A stretch of DNA of 64,000 bases from JACRDG01 sp963760985 (GCA_963760985.1 CAVXFM010000008.1:1-64000); one strand, 5' to 3'; positions 9,694 to 19,626 are shown, counted from the first letter of the stretch. The notes: generated by a model not told the origin, from the sequence alone. Made by a program: numbers and translations.

Positions 9694-9726
9694 AAGCGCA
9701 GTGCGGGAAATCCGCATGCTGCGTTT
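9694..9726 (+). ncRNA. Domain V of group II intron 2
   Basis: An eight-pair lower stem (aagcgcag 9694-9701 with ctgcgttt 9719-9726) and an upper stem tgcgg/ccgca closed by a GAAA tetraloop. The following tgacg matches the usual junction to domain VI. Confidence 0.8.
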
Positions 9727-10052
9727 GACGTGGCAGGGAATGGAAACCTGACTTCGGTCGTGGCGCCATTCCTTGACCCTACCTGTGAGGGGGCGGTCGG
9801 GTAACTGGCCGTCCTACCTCGATTGGGGTCGCCAACGAAAACTGCGATATCATCTCTGCTCAAATCAAATTTTGGGACCGGGTAGAGGTGTGTCACCTCA
9901 CGGACACGGGAGCACGGCCTGCCTCCTTCCTTTGAAAGTATGTGGCCTTGTATGGCATGCATTGGATACCACTGCACATAAAAAACTACGAGTTGCGTTG
10001 TAGGGTTATATCTTCGAAAGCCCACTGGTATGGGGTATTTTTCCCTTCGATG
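9727..10052. other. Gap between intron 2 and the ankyrin genes
   Basis: Holds the expected 3' tail of intron 2 (to about 9790) and then roughly 260 bp in which I see no gene, repeat or clear regulatory signal. Confidence 0.4.
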
Positions 10053-11431
10053 CTATTTCGCTCCGTGCTTCTCCAGCAGCTCAACGATCTTCGTAAGGTT
10101 CTTGTGTTTCGCCAATGACAACGCCGTATTACCCTTTCCATTCTTAGCGTTTATGTTCGCACCCTTTTCGACGAGTAGAGAAACCACATCGTAATGCCCG
10201 GATACCGAAGCCATCATCAATGGAGTAAAGCCTGCTTTGAGCTTTCTTTGAATATCTGCGCCCTTATCAATCAAGAATTTGACCATTTCCCGCGTTTCCG
10301 ATGGCGACTACCTCCAGAAGGGCAGTGACTCCATTGGTTGTGGTCGCTTCTATGGGAACGCCTTTGGAAAGGAGGTAGTCCACAAGTTCCTTGCAGCCTT
10401 TGGCGGCAGCGGCCATGAGGGCCGTCTCTCCTTTCTTGTTTGTTGCTCTGGGATCCGCTCCCTTTGCCACCAGCGCTTTGACCACCTCAACACGGCATTG
10501 ACTCGCCGCACATATCAGGAGTGTCATTTCATCCGGCCCAAACTTCTGATCAAGTCTCCCTCTTTTAGCCAAGAGCGCTTTCACAATCTCAACGTGCCCA
10601 TTTTGCGCAGCTTGTTGCAGGGCGGTGATTCCGTCTTTTGCTTGTTGGTTCGGATCCGCTCCATGATTCAAGAGAATATTCACAATTTCGGAGTATCCTT
10701 TGGATGCGGCGACCATCGACCGCGGTTTTCCCTCCCATCCAAGGGATGTTGGGATTCGCCCCTTTCTCGAGCAGTAGCCTTAAGGCATCGGTTTTGCCGT
10801 TGGCGGTCATGGCCAAGACCAGATTCAGTCCGTTTACAGCCTTTACATTTACATCCGCGCCCAGTTCGATCAGCTTCTCCATAATTTTCAGATCAGACTT
10901 GGAGCCTGCTTGTATCAAAGAAGTAAAGTCTTTTTTGTCTCTGCAATCCACGTCGATTCCGTTTTTCACAATCAATTCGACCATATCGGGGTTCCCTGAG
11001 GCGCATGCAAACATTACCAGGCATCCGCCGTTTTTGTCCCGGATCTTCAGATCAGCTCCCCTTTCAATGAGAAGGCGAGCGGCTTCCACTCGGCCGTTCG
11101 CCGTAGCGTGGACAATGGCGGTCCATCCTCTGTTACTGGACCTGTTGATTTCTGCGCCATGATCGAGCAACTTCTTGATGACCGCCACGTTGCCCCTGGC
11201 CGAGGCGGCCATGAGAATTGTCCGGCCTCCGGAATCAACGCTGTTGATGTCAGTTCCCTCTTTGAGAAACTTCTCCACATCGGCCCATTTACCCTTGCCC
11301 GCAGCTTCAACCATTTTCTGTCCGATTGGTTCCGTTCGGCCGAGGTCGCATACAATGCAGAGAAGAAAACATGTCCCCAAGAAGATCGGAACGAGTCTCC
11401 CCGAAAAGCTTTTACGATGTCGCGTCTGCAT
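10053..11431 (-). CDS. Exported ankyrin-repeat protein 1, frameshifted twice
   Basis: Ankyrin repeats are protein-protein interaction scaffolds. Translation should start at the ATG at 11429-11431, where ggagga precedes the codon by about six bases. The N-terminus is a Sec-type signal (basic MQTRHRKSFSGR, then VPIFLGTCFLLCIVCDLG), so the product is probably periplasmic. About 12 repeats follow (HATANGRVEAARLLIERGAD, LLLEKGANPN and so on). Frame breaks occur near 10730 (after NIPWMGGK) and near 10293 (after VVAIGN); the three segments join into one continuous ankyrin array ending LLEKHGAK. It is the most downstream of three tandem paralogues on this strand. The binding partner is unknown. Confidence 0.8.
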
Positions 11432-11546
11432 GGCTTTCCTCCATTTTGGGCGGTTCAAGTATGATCACGCTTTCTGATTTGGATTGAGATCTTCAGGTGA
11501 CCACATCAGAGTTTCTTTGAAGAAAATGTGTACGATCAAGAAGCCG

Positions 11547-12607
11547 TTATTCTTTCGCTCCATGTTTCTTCAAAAGCGCGATAATGTGAGAATTGCGTCT
11601 GTTCTTGGCTATGTCCAAGGCGGTAGCGCCTTTCTTGGTCTTGATGTGAGGATCTGCCCCATTCTCGAGTAAAACCTCGACAATAGCCGCATGCTCTTTG
11701 CTTACTGCTCGAATTAAGGCGGTTGTGCCGAAAACCCGTTCGCGAATGTTCGGATCGGCTCCTTGAGAGAGGAGGAGTTTCACTACTTCTCCATATCCCT
11801 TGTTGGTTGCGGCATTGAGCGCGGTGAATCCTTGAAAGGACGTGACATTCGCGTCCGCGCCGTGTTCCAGCAGGGTCCGAGCGGTTTCCACGCGGTTTTC
11901 GTCGGCCGCGAACATCAAAGCGGTTCCTCCAAACGTTGCGTCACGCAGGTTGGGTTTGGCGCCTTTCTCCAGTAGTTCTTTCACCTTCTTGGTGTCCCCC
12001 GCTTTGGCCGCGCGCATTAATGGGGTGACACTGCGCTCCTTGAGCAGATCCGCTATATCCTTGTGTTTCGCTCTCATTGCAACGGACCACGGGGTGTAGC
12101 TCGCTCCTTCTTTTTGATTTCTACCGAAGGATAGGCTCCATGGTCGAGGAGCATCTCCACAGTCTTTTTATCGCCTCCCATAACCGCAAAGAAGAGCGCA
12201 GTCGCGCCGTCTTTCTCCTTTGCGTCCACTTTCGCTCCCTGTTTCAGGAGAAGTTCGGCCATACCGAGGCGTTTTGCTTCGATAGCCACCATAAGGGCTG
12301 TTTTTCCTGCCGGACTTTGGAGGTTGGGATCAGCTCCCTTCTCCAGGAGGAGTTCGGCCACCTTCCTGTGCCCGGAGTGACAAGCGGCCATGAGGGCTGT
12401 CTTCCCGTTGGGCGCGCTCATGTTTGGATCTGCTCCTTTTTCCAGCATGGCTTTGACCTCAGGGAGATTCCCGTTATAAGCCTCCTGCAGGAACTTCATG
12501 TCGACTTTCTTGGATTCGGCATGACTTGGAGCGAGCCAAAAGCATCCCCAAAGCATAAGGCTTATCGTGAGGACTGCTATCCGGTTGCGACGGCATAAAA
12601 GTCTCAT
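11547..12607 (-). CDS. Exported ankyrin-repeat protein 2, frameshifted once
   Basis: Starts at the ATG at 12605-12607, preceded by aaggag. The signal peptide reads RRNRIAVLTISLMLWGCFWLAPSHAES, predicting export. About ten ankyrin units follow (KTALMAACHSGHRKVAELL, TALMFAADENRVETARTLL). The frame breaks in an A-rich tract near 12110: the first segment runs off as ATPRGPLQ, while the neighbouring frame continues EGASYTPWSVAMRAKHKDIADLL. The apparent ATGA overlap at 12074-12077 is therefore a frameshift artefact and not two coupled genes. It lies 115 bp upstream of ankyrin gene 1 and 186 bp downstream of gene 3. Confidence 0.8.
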
Positions 12608-12793
12608 TGTCAAGCTCCTTGCGAGGTTGAGTGTCGAACTATTGTTCGGGTGGCCCGACCAAGAGGTGGTATCATGGCGGATGGTTGCTCTCCAGACCGA
12701 CTCTGAGGTCAGGTACGGGCCAAACTCATTTTCAATGACATTCAGTATGGAAGAATCCACAGGAAAAGACCTCGAATTAGACTGGACTAGCTT

Positions 12794-14511
12794 TTATTTG
12801 GAAGTAGCCTCTTCTTTCTTTTCCTTTTCTGAGCTATAGGCGTCCAGCAGCCTCAAAGCTTTCTTGTGCCCGCGTGCGGCTGCCATGGATCTTGCGGTTT
12901 CGCCATCGGAATTCTTTGCGCCCGCATCGGGCCGTTGAGCCAAAATAACCTTCAGCAGGCCTGGATCCCTGAAATGGCCCCGTACATCAATGCCGTGGTT
13001 CCATGTGTGTCACGAGCGTCTACCGTGGCGCCGTTTCTTATGAGCGCATCCGCCGCATGTTCCGCGCCGAGCATCGCTGCGCACATGAGAGGAGTCAGGC
13101 CTTCGTTATTCGTCTCGTTAGGATTAACTCCACTTTCGATAAGGACCTTCACCACGGCTGAATTCCCCTGCAGCGCCGCGATCATGACGGGCGAGAAGCC
13201 GGATTTCGTAATAGTGTCTACCGAGGCGCCTTTCTTGATCAACAGCTTAACCAGGTCGGCTCGCCCGGAATTACAGGCTTTGGCCAGAGCGGTTCGACCG
13301 CTATGCGAGACGGCCTGAATGTCAGCGCCGTTTTCCAGCAGCACGCCAACGACATTCGGATTTCCCGCCTGACTCGCGTGTATGAGAGCCGTGAAACCAA
13401 GTTTATCACGAGCATTCACGTCGGCGCCTCGTTCCAACAGGAGCCTCACGATCGGTTCATGTGCCTTCCAACTGCACGCCGACATGAGTGCCGTTTGCTC
13501 ACGCTTGTCTCGCGCCCGAATGTCCGTGCCGGAATCCAAAAGGAGTTTGACCGTGCCTAACCGTCCTTCCTCGGATGCTACAAAAAGCGCCGTCCTCCCG
13601 CGCTTGTCTCGAGCGTTGATGTCCGCGCCTCCATCCAGCAAAATCTTCACAACAGCTTCCTTTCCGGCTCTTGAAGCAAGTATCAGGGCCCGATTGATCT
13701 GGCTATTCGTGATATTTAACCTCCGGCCCTTATCAAGCATCTCCTTCACCAGACCACCGCGGCCCAAAATAGCTGCCACAATCAGAGGAGAGCAGCCGTG
13801 GTCAACACCTTCTTTACTGCCGGAAAATTCTTTTGAAACCTTCTCAATTCTTTCCGAATCCTCCGACGAGATTGCTTTCAGGACTTCGACGCAAGGCTGA
13901 ACACCCTTTATTCCCTTCTCCGCACCGTGCTCAATCAGGACTTGGGCAACGTTGAAGCGGTATTCTCTGATGGCTGATTCCAAGGCGGTCGTTCCGGACA
14001 AGGATTTGACGTCCATTTTCGCCCCGTTCTCTAACAGCATACCGGCAATGGCTGCCTCTCCCCGACGAGCGGCCACCATGAGCGGTGTCTCACCTGTATC
14101 ATCCTGGTAATTGACATCCGCGCCTTTAGAGACCAGCAATCTGGCAAGCTCAGTGTGACCGTAGTTGATCGCCATCCACAGTCCGTTCCTCTTTGATTGG
14201 GCCGGCTTATCTATGTCGGCTCCATGCTCGAGGAGGATCTTAGCTACTCCCGTGTGACCGCCCTTGCATGCCAAGGTGAGAGCAGTGTACCCGTACATGT
14301 GAGTGCGACCATTGACGTCCGCGCCGAGTTTGAGAGATTGCTCCACTGCGGGAATGTTTCCCGATCTTGCGGCCTCAATTAACCGGCCTTCCTGTTCCGA
14401 AGCGTGAGCCGGTCTTACAGGGGACATAATCATGACTGAAAAGAGCGAGACGGTGAGACAGGCAAGAATGATAACGTGAGTCGGTTGTCGCTTGTGCGTT
14501 GTCGCTTTCAT
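12794..14511 (-). CDS. Exported ankyrin-repeat protein 3, frameshift near the C-terminus
   Basis: Largest of the three paralogues, with about 15 ankyrin units. Start at the ATG at 14509-14511, preceded by cggagga with good spacing. The signal peptide is THVIILACLTVSLFSVMIM followed by RPAHASEQ. The repeats are regular (TALFVASEEGRLGTVKLLLDSGTDI, TALMSACS, TALIHASQ). The long frame stops at 12952 (GAISGIQAC), but after a one-base shift near 12968 the next frame continues RDPGLLKVILAQRPDAGAKN and ends DAYSSEKEKKEEATSK at 12794, completing the last two units. This gene is upstream of the other two and may lead an operon. Confidence 0.82.
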
Positions 14512-14636
14512 GTATGTCCTCCGATGTCAGCTCTCGTTGCCCTGGACCCGGTTGTATCGTAATCGCCAATGTGTACGGCTCAAACCTCAGTCCCACGGCC
14601 TGCGCGATTCTTCGTCTTGGGAATATACTGATTGCC

Positions 14637-14775
14637 AAAGGTTTTGTCTTTTGATTCTTCTTTGGCGTCGGAGGGTCCCGCTTCATTGCGAGCGACGCAG
14701 AACCGTCGAATCTTCGTTCAGGGGACCCCCCGCCACCTTCAAAAAGCTCGAGCCATTCGGCCGGAACTTTTGGCC
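14637..14775 (+). repeat. Short interspersed element family 1, copy a
   Basis: About 140 bp bounded by imperfect inverted ends (gccaaagg and cttttggccac). The core gcgagcgacgcagaaccgtc is flanked by the inverted pair gggtccc (14673-14679) and gggaccc (14722-14728). Copies occur at 32363-32504 and, core only, at 54506-54566. It overlaps the 3' end of the decayed receiver gene. Confidence 0.65.
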
Positions 14776-15147
14776 ACTGCCAGAGATTCGTACTGTTGAT
14801 GGAGCATGACCGGCTTGCCGAGGTATCCGTAAAGCTCGGTCCTCTTCCCTCGTTCGAGAACATCCTTTTCAGCGAATCCAGTAAGATAAATCACCGGAAA
14901 GTGAAACCGCCTGCGAATCGTCTCCGCTGCGTCTGTGTCAGCAATCTCGTCGGTCAGTTTGATGTCGGTCAAAATGAGATCAGGTTAAGATCACTCGACC
15001 GATGTGATGGCTTCGGCTTCTGAGGCACCCCCCGGCGACTTCATAGCCGAGGCTCGTGAGAGACCTGACAGGGTCTTAGGCCAGCATGACTTCATATTCA
15101 ACCATGAGGATTCGTGCCGTTTTGGAAGGTTCCGGTGGGGCAGCCAT
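14739..15147 (-). pseudogene. Single-domain response regulator (CheY-like), decayed
   Basis: Starts at the ATG at 15145-15147 with ggagg upstream: MAAPPEPSKTARILMVEYEVMLA, then an in-frame TAA. Further frame changes are needed to read SLTSLGYEVAGG, EAEAITSVE, and finally PDLILTDIKL (with the phosphoacceptor Asp), FHFPVIYLTGFAEKDVLERGKR and YGYLGKPV (with the conserved Lys). One stop and at least two frameshifts rule out a functional receiver as the sequence stands. It was probably a stand-alone receiver partner of a PAS sensor kinase. Confidence 0.72.
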
Positions 15148-15597
15148 GGCGCTTTCCTCCATCCTCCACCTTCAAACATACTGCTGAGAAGTGGTTTTCT
15201 CAGTATATGGGCACAATACCCCCCAGAAACAGTCTAGCAAGACTTACGTGCGGTGTCAAAGAATGGATTCGGTCGGCTATCGATGGACATTGGAAGTGCT
15301 TGAGGACGGCTCAGAGCCTAGGCTGCCATGAGTAACGTCCGTTCCTTGAGATGACACGCAGTTGATGCCCAGAATTCTGCGAAAATCGGTATGGTTGAAT
15401 GTTAAAGACCCGCGACAGTCGCACTCCCATCCGGATTTTTAAACCACATTCCGCCGTGAAGACCGGAGTCGGTAAGTACCGTGGTGACCCGAATTATTGC
15501 TGTTTAGTATCAACATGTTGGAGGCCCTGAATCAGTCTTTCTTGATCCGGGTCTTCGACACCTGACCGACCAAAACCACAGGCCCAACATAGCGTGA
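15148..15597. other. Gene-free stretch
   Basis: No convincing coding frame, RNA gene or repeat was found between the receiver pseudogene and the polymerase fragment. It may contain the left limit of the integrative element, but no copy of the tRNA-Asp 3' end was seen here. Confidence 0.35.
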
Positions 15598-15858
15598 TTA
15601 CCCAAACACAAGGTCCAGCGGGACGTCCAGCTTGCCCGCAGTTGTCATCATATTCCTGACGAGACGCCTCACCTCGGTTGCTTCGTCCTGTGGAGCCTCC
15701 ACCCACAGGTCATCGTGGATCATCATGACGATGGGGGCCTTCATGTTCCTACGTCGAAATATTCTGTCGAGCCTTATCGAGGCTCTCTTGGTCGGGTCTG
15801 CGTCGATCTGCTGAGACAGCGTCGTTTTCATGCCATGAACCACGAGGTTACTCGGCAC
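15598..15858 (-). pseudogene. DNA polymerase A C-terminal fragment (partial duplication)
   Basis: Residues NMKAPIVMMIHDDLWVEAPQ, then DEATEVRRLVRNMM and LDVPLDLVFG, align with the last 60 residues of the polymerase gene immediately upstream (VVMILHDGIWVEAPEEEAEA). It carries motif C (IHDD) of family A polymerases but no motif A or B. It starts 8 bp after the stop of the full gene and its first 25 residues look unrelated. It is best read as a remnant of a second polymerase gene or a partial tandem duplication. Confidence 0.65.
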
Positions 15859-15865
15859 AGCTTTT

Positions 15866-17509
15866 TCACTCGAACTCTACCTGCAACGGTACGAACGACA
15901 TCTCCACCGCATGTTTCGTCGCATCCTCCAATAGGCTCTGGGCCGCCTCCGCTTCTTCCTCAGGCGCTTCCACCCAAATTCCATCGTGCAGGATCATCAC
16001 CACCCGGCTCTGCATTTTCTTCTGCCGGAACGTACCCACAAGGGAAAGCAGGGCCATCCTCAGGATCTCCGCCTCGGACTGCTGCAGGATGGTTGCTTTC
16101 GCCCGCCTGATTTCTCGGGCCCCGATTTCCCCATCAAAGCGCCGCCGCCTGCCCAGATATGACTGGACATACAGTGTTGCAGAGGATTTCTCTCTCAGAT
16201 GAGCTACCCTCTGATCCAACCAAACACGAGCCACCGAATATCTCGACCAGAACGCATCAATGTACGCCTGAGCGGTGGCTATGGTGGTCCCCAGTGACTC
16301 GGCCAATCCCTTTGCGGTAATCTGAAAGAGAATGCCGTAGTTGACCTCTTTGGCCTTGCCTCGCCTTTCCTTATCCGTGGCTCCCTGTATGCTGCACATC
16401 TCCACCGTGAGCCAATGGACGTCTTTGCCTTCACTAAAGGCCCTAATCAGCTCAGGATCCTGAGACATGTTCGCCAAGAGCCTCATCTGAAGCTGCTTGT
16501 AGTCGGCTTTCAGCAGCACGTGGCAGGGGGCGGGAACCATTAGTGGACGGTATTTCTCTTTGTCCACATTCTGGACTGCAGGTCGCGAGGCGTAAATCCG
16601 TCCCGTCGAAGTCATGGTGTTCCATTCGGGATGTACACGAGTAGCGCCAGCAGCGGCACGCAAGAAACTCAGATCGGTTTGCAGGTCACGCCACTCCAAG
16701 ATCTTGGCGGCAAGTGGTTCTCGAAGAGCTATTCGCCTCAGATCGAAAGCTGTCAGCTCCCGCGGTATTCGCAAAGAAGGTTTGTGCCGCCGCAACAGCT
16801 CACGGACCTCTCTACCGTTCCACAGGTTGACTTTGTCGCCGCCTGTGACCCCCTGGTATAGTGCATCGGCTTCCCAAGTAGCTTCCGCATAGGCTTTAGC
16901 CGCTTTGACACCATCCACACCGATCCCGCGGCGGGTCATGTCCAACAGGAGCGTAACGAGCGGCACCTCTCCGTACGTGTACATGAAGGCCAGATCCGGG
17001 TCGCTCTCATGGATCTGGTCATTGAGTACGTAAGCCAACTGGTAGATGAGATACGCGTCCCAAGCCAGAATTTCATGCATGACCTGTGGGCAGGGACGGT
17101 CGGCGATCCCTTGTACCCAGAGAGGATAGTCCTCATGGAGGTACTCGTGTACCAGCTGACTCAGGGTGTAGTTCTCTTTGGCAGCTCCGGAGTTCAACAG
17201 GTAACTCATGAGCTCCGTGTCGAGTATGAGGTCTGTGTGGGTCTCCAAACTCCCGAGGTTCAGGTTACGCCATATGCGCTTAATACCGTGTAATGCTAGT
17301 CGAAAGGTTTGTGGTTCATAGAGGAAGCTCTTGAGATTCTCGAAATCCTGTATGGATACATCTATACAAGCGTGTCCTGTTTCAGGACCGTACAAACCTA
17401 CCAATACTCTGTCTGAGGTCATGAAGGGCGCTGTAATAGCTACAGGAATTTCCAGCTGGCTAAAGTCTGGAATATTCGCAGCTTCTGAAATGCTGGTCAG
17501 GATTTTCAT
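15866..17509 (-). CDS. Family A DNA polymerase with exonuclease-like N-terminus
   Basis: A 547-aa PolA-like polymerase, shorter than chromosomal Pol I and without the 5' nuclease domain, as in phage and plasmid enzymes. The N-terminal half shows remnants of a DnaQ-like 3'-5' exonuclease (LILDTELMSYLLNSG, NYTLSQLVHEYL). The polymerase half has motif A (KADYKQLQMRLLANMSQ), motif B (RRGKAKEVNYGILFQITAKGLAES) and motif C (MILHDGIWVEAP). Two residues differ from the usual pattern: Q replaces the Glu of DYSQIELR, and G follows the catalytic Asp of HDE. The start is the ATG of MKILTSISEAAN with aggataga upstream; an open frame extends to 17560. It probably replicates the integrative element. Confidence 0.85.
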   Translation of the reverse strand: MKILTSISEAANIPDFSQLEIPVAITAPFMTSDRVLVGLYGPETGHACIDVSIQDFENLKSFLYEPQTFRLALHGIKRIWRNLNLGSLETHTDLILDTELMSYLLNSGAAKENYTLSQLVHEYLHEDYPLWVQGIADRPCPQVMHEILAWDAYLIYQLAYVLNDQIHESDPDLAFMYTYGEVPLVTLLLDMTRRGIGVDGVKAAKAYAEATWEADALYQGVTGGDKVNLWNGREVRELLRRHKPSLRIPRELTAFDLRRIALREPLAAKILEWRDLQTDLSFLRAAAGATRVHPEWNTMTSTGRIYASRPAVQNVDKEKYRPLMVPAPCHVLLKADYKQLQMRLLANMSQDPELIRAFSEGKDVHWLTVEMCSIQGATDKERRGKAKEVNYGILFQITAKGLAESLGTTIATAQAYIDAFWSRYSVARVWLDQRVAHLREKSSATLYVQSYLGRRRRFDGEIGAREIRRAKATILQQSEAEILRMALLSLVGTFRQKKMQSRVVMILHDGIWVEAPEEEAEAAQSLLEDATKHAVEMSFVPLQVEFE

Positions 17510-17778
17510 AGGTCTATCCTGAATTCGGTCATAAACTCTGGTTGAGAAATACCACAACATGTTGGGGCTGTCTGCATTTAATACACAACAGATGGTTATT
17601 TGTTGAGTAGCGTCATAACCAGTCCTGAAATTCTTAAGTTTTCTCTCTAAACCTGAACAGTCCTGCTATCATAAGTATTATTGTTTCTGAAGAAACAAAG
17701 GGCCCTCACTCCCAGGGGGAGGAGGACATTATAAGGGTGGTACCGATTTGGGCTTTCTTATGGCCCATGCTGCAAAAA
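17510..17778. other. Intergenic region with candidate promoter for the polymerase gene
   Basis: On the minus strand TATAAT (17728-17733) lies in ccacccttataatgtcctcc. A closely similar tract (gaggacatattaaagggtgg) immediately precedes group II intron 1 at 5885-5904. I see no strong -35 box. The region is otherwise gene-free. Confidence 0.4.
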
Positions 17779-18828
17779 CTAGGGGGGCGTGTAACCTTGG
17801 AAATCCGTCGAGTATCCGACCACCCATCGGCCGCCCTTGACTTGTAACAACCCCAGGTTTTGAAGTTCCTGCCTCAGTTTTCCTATTGCCTTGCGTGTGA
17901 CGTCCCATTGGCGGCCAATTTCAGCATCCGTAAGGACCAGACCCCACTGATTTCTGCGAGCAGCTTCCTCCTGCCGAATGAGCAACCAGAGATACAGCTT
18001 GATGGCCGGACCGTTAATCTGATCCAAGACGTTGTGATCAATGATCTGCGGCCAGAAGAAAGCGAAGTAGTTGGAAAACACGCGAGCGTGTTCCAGTTCA
18101 ACCTGCTCGCATGACTTTATCAGCTCGGTTGCTTCGGCCACCAGTCTGGGGATATGCTGCCGCCTCATTGTAAAGTAGCGAGCAATCAGGGCGTGGATTT
18201 CGTGTTTCGGAACAGCGTACCGGATGATCTTGGGCTTTTCCTCTATCCCGTGCGCCTCGAATTTGCCCAGCTTGCCGAATTCCTCCGCCGCGATAGCGAG
18301 GGCCTTGGTCACAGACCGGTGTCCATGAAAGATCTGAATGAGACTGTACAGGTCACAAGGGCTGAGGCGCTTCTCGTTACGCAGATTCAGCTTGCACTTC
18401 GTGCGCTGGCATTCCTCGGACGAGCACACGAAGCCGACCTCGCCCTGAGATGTGACGAGCATACGCAAGGCCTTGTCGTACCATTCCGGCGGGTCTCCTT
18501 TCTTGGGCAGCTTGTACCGCTTGCGTTTATCGGCGGGTATGTCCAAGGGCTTCTGGAATTTGGGGACGAGACAATCGAAGGTGAGCGCTGGGCCAGCAAG
18601 AATTCCATGGTCGGAATACCGTTGCCGCAGGAAATCCCGGGTCCGCTCAAAATACCGCCAGTGCTTGAGCGCCTGAGGATCGAGAGTTCCCTTTTCATCA
18701 GGCTGAGGAAGGGGGCGGTCCCAATCATGCGGGTCCGGCTGCTCTGCCGGCACGAACACGTTGTAGGCCTTGCCGTATTCATGCCAGAGTCTCAACAACT
18801 CAGCTCGTTTGTCCTGTTCCTCGTCCAT
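17779..18828 (-). CDS. Hypothetical protein with C-terminal helix-turn-helix
   Basis: A 349-aa protein with no recognised full-length family. The N-terminal part is Pro- and charge-rich (EQPDPHDWDRPLPQPDEKG). A cysteine pair (CSSEECQRTKC) may bind metal. The C-terminal 80 residues (INGPAIKLYLWLL, LTDAEIGRQWDVTRKAIGKLRQELQNLGLLQV) look like a winged helix of the kind found in plasmid and phage replication-initiation or regulatory proteins. The start is the ATG of MDEEQDKRAELL, preceded by agaggga; an in-frame GTG lies five codons upstream. It is upstream of the polymerase gene on the same strand, so a role in replication of the element is plausible but unproven. Confidence 0.65.
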   Translation of the reverse strand: MDEEQDKRAELLRLWHEYGKAYNVFVPAEQPDPHDWDRPLPQPDEKGTLDPQALKHWRYFERTRDFLRQRYSDHGILAGPALTFDCLVPKFQKPLDIPADKRKRYKLPKKGDPPEWYDKALRMLVTSQGEVGFVCSSEECQRTKCKLNLRNEKRLSPCDLYSLIQIFHGHRSVTKALAIAAEEFGKLGKFEAHGIEEKPKIIRYAVPKHEIHALIARYFTMRRQHIPRLVAEATELIKSCEQVELEHARVFSNYFAFFWPQIIDHNVLDQINGPAIKLYLWLLIRQEEAARRNQWGLVLTDAEIGRQWDVTRKAIGKLRQELQNLGLLQVKGGRWVVGYSTDFQGYTPP

Positions 18829-19258
18829 GGAGTCCCTCTGCACCCGGAAAGTCTACCACAACGCGGGGTGGAGCGTCATGAACGACGAGATCATTGCTCG
18901 CCACAGAAATCGACCAAAAGGTATCTGAGAACGCTTCTCCGCGACGTTCCGTTTTGAGGTAGGCTAAGGCAGGGTCGTTTTTCCAACATTTCTGATGAGA
19001 TAGCATAACAGTGACTTATAGAGCCAACTATGCCGTTGTGAAACGGGAACCACAGGAGTCCGCTCCGTCGAGCCACCGCACTGCGGGCACGATGAATTCG
19101 TGATCTTATCCTGATCCTGACTCGAACGTGACTCGCTCATTGTGGAGCATCGACAGGTCGCAAACACGCTGGAATAACTTGAGATAGCCCACGCCTTCTG
19201 CTATTTTGCCCCCATTCAAACTCATTATGGAATTCTGGTGAATTACGGGAGGATGCAC
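18829..19258. other. Divergent intergenic region
   Basis: Lies between the leftward HTH-protein gene and the rightward IHF/HU gene, so it should hold promoters for both. A minus-strand frame with a CPQCGG motif near 19080 has no ribosome-binding site and was not called. No clear promoter hexamers stand out. Confidence 0.35.
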
Positions 19259-19543
19259 GTGACGTTGACCAAGGCTGACGTGGCTCAAAAGGTAGCCAAC
19301 GATTGTGGTTTCATGCGGGGAGAGGCCACGGAGATTGTGGAGAAACTCCTGGAAATTATCAAGGAGAGACTCATAGCGGGAGAAGATGTGCTGGTCTCTG
19401 GGTTCGGGAAATGGTCCGTGAAGTCCAAACGGGCCCGCCGCGGAAGGAACCCTCAAACAGGAGAGTCGATTGTCTTGGACGCGAGGAAAGTGGTCACGTG
19501 GAAATACTCGCCGGTGTTGAAGAAGGCCGTTAACCGCAGGTGA
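19259..19543 (+). CDS. IHF/HU-family DNA-binding protein
   Basis: A 94-aa DNA-bending protein. The family hallmarks are TLTKADVAQKVANDCG at the start, a dimer-forming helix pair, VSGFGKWSV, and the DNA-contacting arm ARRGRNPQTGES. The GTG at 19259 is chosen because gggagg lies six bases upstream and the protein then begins TLTKADV as IHF-alpha subunits do; the ATG two codons earlier sits too close to the Shine-Dalgarno. It is encoded inside the integrative element, where it may assist recombination or replication. A hairpin follows the gene. Confidence 0.88.
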   Translation: MTLTKADVAQKVANDCGFMRGEATEIVEKLLEIIKERLIAGEDVLVSGFGKWSVKSKRARRGRNPQTGESIVLDARKVVTWKYSPVLKKAVNRR

Positions 19544-19591
19544 TGGAGTTGCTTCACGGGTAGATTGCGCAGAGATCGTTGACGAAGGGGA

Positions 19592-19626
19592 CCCCACGAA
19601 CAAGGTTAGCCTTGTTCTTCAGTGGG
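19592..19626 (+). terminator. Hairpin downstream of the IHF/HU gene
   Basis: gaacaagg (19598-19605) pairs with ccttgttc (19610-19617) around a ttag loop, and outer bases cccac and gtggg extend the stem. There is no long U tract, so intrinsic termination is likely but not certain. Confidence 0.5.

Larger units (their letters stand above)
7859..9790 (+). mobile_element. Group II intron 2, directly abutting intron 1
   Basis: The 5' end GTGTGTTCAGTGGGAG begins at 7859, immediately after the domain VI-like stem of intron 1. Structured RNA (7859-8340), a reverse transcriptase, and a domain V at 9694-9726 follow. The 3' boundary after domain VI is not sharp and is placed at about 9790. Back-to-back introns suggest that the second inserted at the 3' end of the first. 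Confidence 0.7.

Noticed and set aside
12074..12077. ATGA overlap between two ankyrin genes as translational coupling
   Set aside because: The neighbouring frame continues the ankyrin unit upstream of the ATG (GASYTPWSVAMRAKH), so it is one gene with a frameshift.
18964..19167. Small minus-strand frame with a CPQCGG zinc-ribbon-like motif
   Set aside because: No ribosome-binding site, one CxxC only, and composition unlike a folded protein; also seen as possible remnant of an insertion sequence but unsupported.
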